Positions 58,285-64,000 of a stretch of 64,000 bases of DNA are shown piece by piece. How positions within the stretch are numbered: the stretch's first letter is position 1; every line of letters begins with the position of its first letter. The stretch spans positions 186,001-250,000 of the forward strand of contig NZ_CP016895.1 in assembly GCF_001704115.1 (NCBI RefSeq), written 5' to 3'. The DNA is from Acinetobacter larvae. Its GTDB lineage: Bacteria > Pseudomonadota > Gammaproteobacteria > Pseudomonadales > Moraxellaceae. The position numbers and the translations under genes were made by a program. A model generated the notes under the pieces. It saw nothing but the letters and a program-made list of their open reading frames with translations, ran no database searches and was not told the origin of the DNA.

Positions 58285-58620
58285 ATGCAAACTTTTGTGT
58301 TGGTCATACATATTTTATTAGCCGTTTCTATGATCGGCTTGATTTTGGTACAGCATGGTAAAGGTGCTGATGCTGGCGCATCTTTTGGCGGCGGCGGTGC
58401 GGCAACGGTATTTGGTGCGTCAGGTTCAGGTAACTTCTTGACCAAAGTCACGGCTATTTTGACAGCATTGTTCTTTATTACCAGTATTAGTTTAGCCGTG
58501 TTTGCCAAGAAGCAAACGGCGAGCGCGTATAGTCTAGGACCGGTTCAAAGTACAACAACTGTACCATCAAGCACAAAAACGCCTGAAACTTCACCAACTG
58601 CACCAGAAACTTCGCAATAA
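58285..58620 (+). CDS. secG: Preprotein translocase subunit SecG
   Basis: 111 residues from ATG 58285, selected by AAGGAG 6 bases upstream; an earlier TTG is rejected. Two membrane helices (3-23 and 51-70) around LVQHGKGADAGASFGGGGAATVFGASGSGNFL, the SecG signature. Thr/Ser/Pro-rich C-tail. Auxiliary subunit of SecYEG. Confidence 0.96.
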   Translation: MQTFVLVIHILLAVSMIGLILVQHGKGADAGASFGGGGAATVFGASGSGNFLTKVTAILTALFFITSISLAVFAKKQTASAYSLGPVQSTTTVPSSTKTPETSPTAPETSQ

Positions 58621-58672
58621 TTGCAAATTTTGCTTTCATTTTTAGAATGAAGCTACTAGAATGCGTGCAGCT

Positions 58673-58757
58673 GCGGTGGTGGTGGAATTGGTAGACACGC
58701 TACCTTGAGGTGGTAGTGCCTTCGGGCGTGGGGGTTCAAGTCCCCCCTTCCGCACCA
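58673..58757 (+). tRNA. leuU: tRNA-Leu (anticodon GAG)
   Basis: 85 bases including encoded CCA. Anticodon stem CTACC-TTGAGGT-GGTAG gives GAG; long variable arm TGCCTTCGGGCGT of class II; T-arm GGGGG-TTCAAGT-CCCCC. D-arm GTGGAATTGGTAGACAC is like E. coli leuU, which has the same place after secG. The acceptor stem as read (GCGGTGG with CTTCCGC) has a T-T mismatch at pair 5-68 and a G-T at 6-67. Confidence 0.93.
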
Positions 58758-58797
58758 ACGATAAACCAGATCGTTGAGTGAGCAGCTAATATATTGA

Positions 58798-58874
<77 letters not shown>

Positions 58875-58961
58875 ATTCAATTTAAGGTGCAACTTAAATT
58901 GACAATAAATAAATCGATGATTGAGTTTTTTTATTTATTGTATATACTATTTGCACGTTGA

Positions 58962-59038
<77 letters not shown>

Positions 59039-59049
59039 AGTTTCTAAGA

Positions 59050-59075
59050 AGGCTCACAGATAGGTGGGCCTTTTT
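59050..59075 (+). terminator. Terminator after the tRNA cluster
   Basis: Stem AGGCTCAC (59050-59057) / GTGGGCCT (59064-59071) with one G-T pair, loop AGATAG, then TTTTT. Confidence 0.85.
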
Positions 59076-59241
59076 GCACAGTAGATTTTGATTTTCTGTG
59101 CAATAATAGGGGCGATTGACGCCCTTTTTTATTGGCTATCGTGTAGTGTCGACATCAATCGGTCAACAAATCATGCTTCACTATAGCGAGTGGTATCGGC
59201 CCCACAGACCGATTGTATTGCATGCAAAATGACGAGAGTAA

Positions 59242-59766
59242 ATGAAGCTATCAAATAAAACTCAAGCACTGCAAGACTTAATTGCACCAGCAGTGCAAGC
59301 TTGTGATGTTGAGCTTTGGGGGATTGAATTCCTTCCCCAAGGTAAGCGATCTTTATTGCGCATTTATATCGATAAAGATGTTGATGAAAATGCTGTTGCA
59401 GTGACCAATGAAGATGGTGAAGAAGAATTAGGGCGCGGTATTGGTGTCCAAGACTGTGTGCGCGTAACCCAGCAAGTGGGTGCAATTTTAGATGTTCATG
59501 ATCCAATTTCAGGTGAGTATGCTTTAGAAGTATCATCACCAGGCTGGGATCGTCCATTTTTCCAACTCGCACAGCTACAAGACTACATTGGTGAGCAAAT
59601 CGCTTTACGTTTGATTGTTGCGGTTGAAAACCGTCGTAAGTTTCAAGCGAAACTTGTTGCTGTAGATCTTGAACAAGAACGCATTCAAGTCGAAGTGGAA
59701 AAGCAACAGATACTGGATATTGATAGTCACAATATTGACAAAGCAAATTTGATCTATCAAGACTAA
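59242..59766 (+). CDS. rimP: Ribosome maturation factor RimP
   Basis: 174 residues. Conserved blocks: [72 protein letters not shown]. Needed for 30S subunit maturation. First gene of the rimP-nusA-infB operon. Confidence 0.96.
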   Translation: MKLSNKTQALQDLIAPAVQACDVELWGIEFLPQGKRSLLRIYIDKDVDENAVAVTNEDGEEELGRGIGVQDCVRVTQQVGAILDVHDPISGEYALEVSSPGWDRPFFQLAQLQDYIGEQIALRLIVAVENRRKFQAKLVAVDLEQERIQVEVEKQQILDIDSHNIDKANLIYQD

Positions 59767-59799
59767 TTTATCAAAAAGAATTTGAAGAGTAGGTGACTT

Positions 59800-61284
59800 A
59801 TGGGCCGCGAAATTCTTACCGTCGCTGAAACGGTTAGTAACGAAAAAGGTGTTAGTCGAGAAGCGATCTTCGAGGCGTTAGAACAGGCTTTAGTAGCCGC
59901 AACGAAGAAAAAGTTCTACGAAGGAACAAATTCCGAAGAAGCGCAATTGCGTGTTGAAATTGACCGTAAAACAGGCGAATATCGCACATTCCGTCAATGG
60001 ACAGTGGTCGCAGATGAAGACCATGAAATGCCTGCTTGCCAAGATGCGATCTCTGATGTTGATCCAGCAAAATGGTCAATTGGCGATATACGCGAGTTAG
60101 AAGTTGAATCGATTGAGTTCGGTCGTATCGCTGCACAAATCGCTAAACAAGTGATTGTACAAAAGATTCGTGAAGCAGAACGTGCCTTAGTTGCCGATGC
60201 CTATGCGTCTAAAGTCGGCGAATTAGTCTATGGTGAAGTTAAAAAACAAACCAAAGATGGCTTTATTATAGATTTAGGTGATAATGCTGAAGCGTATTTA
60301 GCGCGTGAAGAAATGATCCCGAAAGAAATCCTCCGTCCTAAACAACGGATGATTGCAATTTTACATAGTGTGAACCGTGAAGGGCGTGGTGCACAATTAT
60401 TATTGTCCCGTGCTCATCCAGATATGCTGATTGCATTGATGAAAAAAGAAATTCCTGAAATTTCTGAAGAAATCATCGAAATTAAAGCAGCAGCACGTCA
60501 AGCCGGAGTACGCGCTAAAATTGCGGTCAAAACCAACGACCATCGTATTGATCCAGTTGGTGCATGTATCGGGATGCGTGGTACACGTATTCAAGCGGTA
60601 CAGCAAGAGTTAAATGGCGAGCGTATCGATGTTGTGGTGTGGTCTGATGATCCTGCACAATATATCGCAAGTGCCCTTGAGCCTGCAGATGTCTCCGGTA
60701 TTGTGATCGATGAAGATGCACAGACTGCTGATATCATCTTTGCAACCAGTGATCAGTTGGCACGTGCCATTGGTTCGCAAGGGCAAAATGTACGTTTGGC
60801 TTCAGAATTGACGGGTTATAAACTCGATATGATGCTTGAAGACGAATACCGTGCACGCCAACAAAATGAAGCACAGCAATATCTAGATATGTTTGTAACG
60901 CGTCTAGATATTGAAGAAAACTTAGCCATGGCTTTGGTTGAAATGGGCTTTACTTCTTTAGAAGAAATCGCCTATGTTCCACCTGAAACATTTGATGAAA
61001 TCGAGTTAGATGAAGATTCGGTGATCATGTTACAAGGCCGTGCCAAAGAAGCTGCTTTAGCAGATGCTTTGAAGCAGCAACAAGACATTAAAGATCCAAG
61101 TGAAGAACTTCTGGCAATGGAAGGAATGACACTCGAGATCGCCAAAGCATTAGCGCAACGTGACATCGTGACTGTAGATGATTTAGCAGATCAAGCAACC
61201 GATGATATCGAAGATATCGAAGGTTTGGATGCTGAGAAAGCGGGTCAACTCATTATGAAAGCACGTGAATCATGGTTTAACTAG
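59800..61284 (+). CDS. nusA: Transcription termination/antitermination factor NusA
   Basis: 494 residues. N-terminal RNA-polymerase-binding domain (ILTVAETVSNEKGVSREAIFEALEQAL), S1 domain (about 135-200, GEVKKQTKDGFIIDLGDNAEAYL), two KH domains (about 200-345, with DPVGACIGMRGTRIQAV and AIGSQGQNVRLASELTG) and two C-terminal acidic HhH repeats (about 360-490). Complete. Confidence 0.97.
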   Translation: MGREILTVAETVSNEKGVSREAIFEALEQALVAATKKKFYEGTNSEEAQLRVEIDRKTGEYRTFRQWTVVADEDHEMPACQDAISDVDPAKWSIGDIRELEVESIEFGRIAAQIAKQVIVQKIREAERALVADAYASKVGELVYGEVKKQTKDGFIIDLGDNAEAYLAREEMIPKEILRPKQRMIAILHSVNREGRGAQLLLSRAHPDMLIALMKKEIPEISEEIIEIKAAARQAGVRAKIAVKTNDHRIDPVGACIGMRGTRIQAVQQELNGERIDVVVWSDDPAQYIASALEPADVSGIVIDEDAQTADIIFATSDQLARAIGSQGQNVRLASELTGYKLDMMLEDEYRARQQNEAQQYLDMFVTRLDIEENLAMALVEMGFTSLEEIAYVPPETFDEIELDEDSVIMLQGRAKEAALADALKQQQDIKDPSEELLAMEGMTLEIAKALAQRDIVTVDDLADQATDDIEDIEGLDAEKAGQLIMKARESWFN

Positions 61285-61294
61285 GAGGTAATAC

Positions 61295-63997
61295 ATGACG
61301 GATAAGTCAATTCAAGAGTTAGCGGTCAAGGTAGGGCTTCCGGTTGAAAAGCTATTAGATCAAGTGCGCGAAGCGGGTCTACCACAAACAAATGCGGCAG
61401 ATCAAATTAGTAATGAGCAGCAAGATCGTCTGATGACCCACCTGAAACAAGGTCAAGGTAATCAAGGCAATGCAGGAAAGATCACGTTGAAACGTAAAAC
61501 AACCAGTACAGCCAAATTGGCGAGTACCTCGGGTAAAGCCAAAACAATTAATGTAGAAGTACGTAAAAAACATACTTTTACCAAACCAGATCCTGAGCAA
61601 ATTAAAGCAGAAGCATTGGCGAAAGCAGAAGCAGAAGCCAAAGTTGCTGAAGAACGTAAAGCGAAGCAAGCAGCTGAGCAACAAGAACGCAATAAGGCTG
61701 AGCAAAAAGCCAAAGCGACACTTGATGCTATGCGTGCAGCGCAAAAGAAACAAACTGAAAAAGTAACGCAAAAAGCAGAAGTCGTGGTTAAGCGTCGTTC
61801 GACCAATAAACCGATTACCAAAGTTACCCCAAAAGTGACTGAAACTGCTGAGCAGAAAAAAGCCCGTGAAGCGCAAGCTGCACAGCTGAAAGCCACAGAA
61901 GAAGCAGTACGTCGTAAAGCCGCTGAAGAAGCGCAACAACGTACGCTAGAGCAGATGCGTAAAATGGCATCTAAATATTCTGGTGATGAAGCAACCACAA
62001 CCATTCGTGTGATTGATGATTCTCCGTTGGCAGCTGGCTTGGTGGGTCAGGCATATGAAGACTCTTTCAACCAAGAAGACCGCGAAATTAAACGTGGTGG
62101 TGGTGCGAAAGAAACGCGTGGCCAAAAGAAAGGTGGTCGTCGTGGTCAGGAAGAGCAAAACTTCAGCCACAACCAACACAAACGTGGTTTGAAAACCAGC
62201 CAATCCAATAAACACGGTTTTGAAAAACCTGTTAAAAAACAAATTTATGACGTTGAAATTGGTGAGACCATTGTTGTTGCTGACTTAGCACAAAAAATGG
62301 CGATCAAAGTCCGTGAAGTCATCAAAACACTGATGAAAATGGGTGAGTTGGTAACGCAGAATCAAAGCATTGATCAAGATACTGCCGCACTTGTGGTCGA
62401 AGAAATGGGTCATAAGCCTATTTTAGTCTCGGATACCCAAGCCGAAGATAACTTGTTAGAAGCGGCTGAAGAAGCACGTGGTGAACTCAGTACACGTCCG
62501 CCTGTGGTGACGATCATGGGGCACGTTGACCATGGTAAAACCTCGTTGCTGGACTGTATTCGCCGCTCTAAAGTTGCTGCTGGTGAAGCGGGTGGTATTA
62601 CCCAACACATTGGTGCATATCACGTTAAAACAGAAAAAGGCATTATTACTTTCCTTGATACCCCAGGACATGCTGCATTTACAGCAATGCGTTCTCGTGG
62701 TGCCAAAGCGACGGATATTGTTGTTCTGGTTGTTGCAGCAGACGATGGCGTTATGCCACAAACCGCTGAAGCGATTGATCATGCGCGTGCTGCCGGCACC
62801 CCGATCATTGTTGCAATCAACAAAATGGACAAAGAATCAGCCGATCCAGATCGCGTGTTGAACGAATTGACTGCCAAAGAAATTGTGCCAGAACAATGGG
62901 GCGGTGATGTACCTGTTGCCAAGGTTTCTGCACACAGTGGGCAAGGTATCGATGAATTACTCGACCTGATTTCGATTCAAGCCGAATTAATGGAATTGAA
63001 AGCATCGAATGAAGGTGCTGCACAAGGTGTGGTGATTGAATCACGTGTAGACAAAGGTCGCGGTGCGGTTACCTCTATCTTGGTACAAAACGGTACCTTG
63101 CATGTGGGCGATCTGGTACTTGCAGGTTCTGCACATGGTCGTGTTCGTGCCATGTCTGATGAAAATGGCAAGCGCATCAAATCTGCTGGTCCATCAATTC
63201 CTGTGGAAATTCTGGGTTTACCCGAAGCGCCAATGGCAGGTGATGAAGTACTTGTTGTGAATGACGAGAAAAAAGCGCGTGAAGTTGCCGATGCACGTGC
63301 AGATCGTGAGCGTCAAAAACGTCTTGAACGTCAAAGTAGCATGCGTTTGGAAAATATCATGGCCTCTATGGGCAAAAAAGATATTCCAACCGTCAACATC
63401 GTGCTCAAAACTGATGTCCGTGGTACGTTAGAAGCCTTGACTGTTGCCTTGAATGAGCTGTCTACCGATGAAGTAAAAGTTCGCATTATTGGTTCAGGCG
63501 TAGGTGCGATTACTGAGTCTGATGTGACCTTGGCTGAGTCTTCTGATGGCGTGTTACTTGGCTTTAACGTACGTGCCGATGCAACAGCAAGACAGAAATC
63601 AGACCAAGATGGTATCGATATCCGTTATTACAGCATCATTTATGAATTAATTGATGACGTAAAAGATGCGATGAGTGGTAAGCTTGCACCAGAGCATCGT
63701 GAAACGATTCTCGGTGTGGCGCAAGTACGTGAAGTATTCCGCTCAAGTAAGTTCGGCGCTGCGGCAGGTTGTATGGTGATGGAAGGTGTGATTCATCGTA
63801 ACAAACCAATCCGTGTCTTGCGTGACGATGTTGTGGTATTCCAAGGTGAACTTGAATCATTACGTCGCTACAAAGATGTTGTCGACGAAGTTCGTGCGGG
63901 TATGGAATGTGGCCTTGCTGTGAAAGGTTATAACGACATTAAAGAACTCGACAAGATCGAAGTCTATAGTGTGCAAATGGTTAAACGGAGTCTTTAA
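61295..63997 (+). CDS. infB: Translation initiation factor IF-2
   Basis: 900 residues, complete. IF2N domain at the start, a long Ala/Glu/Lys-rich linker (about 100-300) and a second IF2N-like module (about 315-370). The G domain has G1 GHVDHGKT (409-416), G3 DTPGH and G4 NKMD. The fMet-tRNA-binding C-terminal domains follow. AGGAGG-type Shine-Dalgarno (CTAGGAGGTAATAC). The stop TAA shares its last base with an ATG (63997-63999) that is probably the start of rbfA beyond the window. Confidence 0.97.
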   Translation: MTDKSIQELAVKVGLPVEKLLDQVREAGLPQTNAADQISNEQQDRLMTHLKQGQGNQGNAGKITLKRKTTSTAKLASTSGKAKTINVEVRKKHTFTKPDPEQIKAEALAKAEAEAKVAEERKAKQAAEQQERNKAEQKAKATLDAMRAAQKKQTEKVTQKAEVVVKRRSTNKPITKVTPKVTETAEQKKAREAQAAQLKATEEAVRRKAAEEAQQRTLEQMRKMASKYSGDEATTTIRVIDDSPLAAGLVGQAYEDSFNQEDREIKRGGGAKETRGQKKGGRRGQEEQNFSHNQHKRGLKTSQSNKHGFEKPVKKQIYDVEIGETIVVADLAQKMAIKVREVIKTLMKMGELVTQNQSIDQDTAALVVEEMGHKPILVSDTQAEDNLLEAAEEARGELSTRPPVVTIMGHVDHGKTSLLDCIRRSKVAAGEAGGITQHIGAYHVKTEKGIITFLDTPGHAAFTAMRSRGAKATDIVVLVVAADDGVMPQTAEAIDHARAAGTPIIVAINKMDKESADPDRVLNELTAKEIVPEQWGGDVPVAKVSAHSGQGIDELLDLISIQAELMELKASNEGAAQGVVIESRVDKGRGAVTSILVQNGTLHVGDLVLAGSAHGRVRAMSDENGKRIKSAGPSIPVEILGLPEAPMAGDEVLVVNDEKKAREVADARADRERQKRLERQSSMRLENIMASMGKKDIPTVNIVLKTDVRGTLEALTVALNELSTDEVKVRIIGSGVGAITESDVTLAESSDGVLLGFNVRADATARQKSDQDGIDIRYYSIIYELIDDVKDAMSGKLAPEHRETILGVAQVREVFRSSKFGAAAGCMVMEGVIHRNKPIRVLRDDVVVFQGELESLRRYKDVVDEVRAGMECGLAVKGYNDIKELDKIEVYSVQMVKRSL

Positions 63998-64000
63998 TGG

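Noticed and set aside
61379..62004. Two long minus-strand frames opposite infB with Cys/Phe- or Ser/Ala-rich translations
   Set aside because: They are composition shadows of the Ala/Glu/Lys-rich IF-2 linker; no start signals or homology.

Overview
The window is a chromosomal segment of a gamma-proteobacterium, almost certainly Acinetobacter. The call rests on four things: the conserved housekeeping order tpiA-secG-tRNA-Leu(GAG)-tRNA-fMet-rimP-nusA-infB; the pilB-pilC-pilD-coaE block beside it; a complete Csu-type archaic chaperone-usher pilus operon (csuA/B-A-B-C-D-E order); and moderately AT-rich DNA with very AT-rich intergenic spacers. The species is not determined. No rRNA, CRISPR array, prophage or insertion sequence was seen.

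Layout. (1) 1-6.9 kb: haem/iron acquisition, with the 3' part of one TonB-dependent receptor, a DUF6607 protein behind a good Fur-box match, a second TonB-dependent receptor and a ChaN-like haem-binding protein. (2) 7.0-16.8 kb: a sulfate-ester/sulfonate scavenging region with an AtsA-type sulfatase, a fused double ABC permease, a Crp/Fnr-like regulator, an SsuA/AtsR-like binding protein, a siderophore-type TonB receptor and an aryl-sulfate sulfotransferase. No ABC ATPase is encoded there. (3) 16.9-19.0 kb: a glutathione transferase and a porin. (4) 19.2-26.4 kb: a seven-gene operon (two luciferase-like flavin monooxygenases, an M20 amidohydrolase, a lipoprotein binding protein, a GNAT acetyltransferase, an ABC permease and an ATPase). 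Its gene content matches the Bacillus yxe/ytm operons for salvaging S-modified cysteines such as S-(2-succino)cysteine. It is followed by a stand-alone cysteine desulfurase. (5) 28-29.1 kb: a cold-shock protein and an unknown exported protein. (6) 30-36 kb: the Csu pilus operon. (7) 36-42.4 kb: an IclR regulator, an AaeXAB-like FUSC/DUF1656/HlyD efflux operon, ruvX and yqgE/algH. (8) 43-46.2 kb: a second polar amino-acid (probably cysteine) ABC transporter. (9) 46.5-47.9 kb: a lipoprotein with Asp-box motifs, possibly an orphan Tli3-like T6SS immunity protein. (10) 48-64 kb: recN, ppnP, rlmB, a DMT transporter, coaE, pilD, pilC, pilB, tpiA, secG, three tRNAs, rimP, nusA and infB.

How it fits together. 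Regions 2, 4 and 8 look like a sulfur-supply system: outer-membrane uptake (TonB receptor, porin), desulfation, import, monooxygenase/acetylation/deacetylation release of cysteine, cysteine transport and cysteine desulfuration. The joint function is inferred from gene content, not shown.

Oddities. Three genes of the sulfur region carry in-frame 15-bp tandem repeats: a pre-signal-peptide extension in the siderophore receptor, an internal insert in the YtmO-like monooxygenase and an N-terminal tail on the permease. Separately, short tandem repeats start at or just after stop codons at several loci, and the heptamer ones place stop codons in all three frames.
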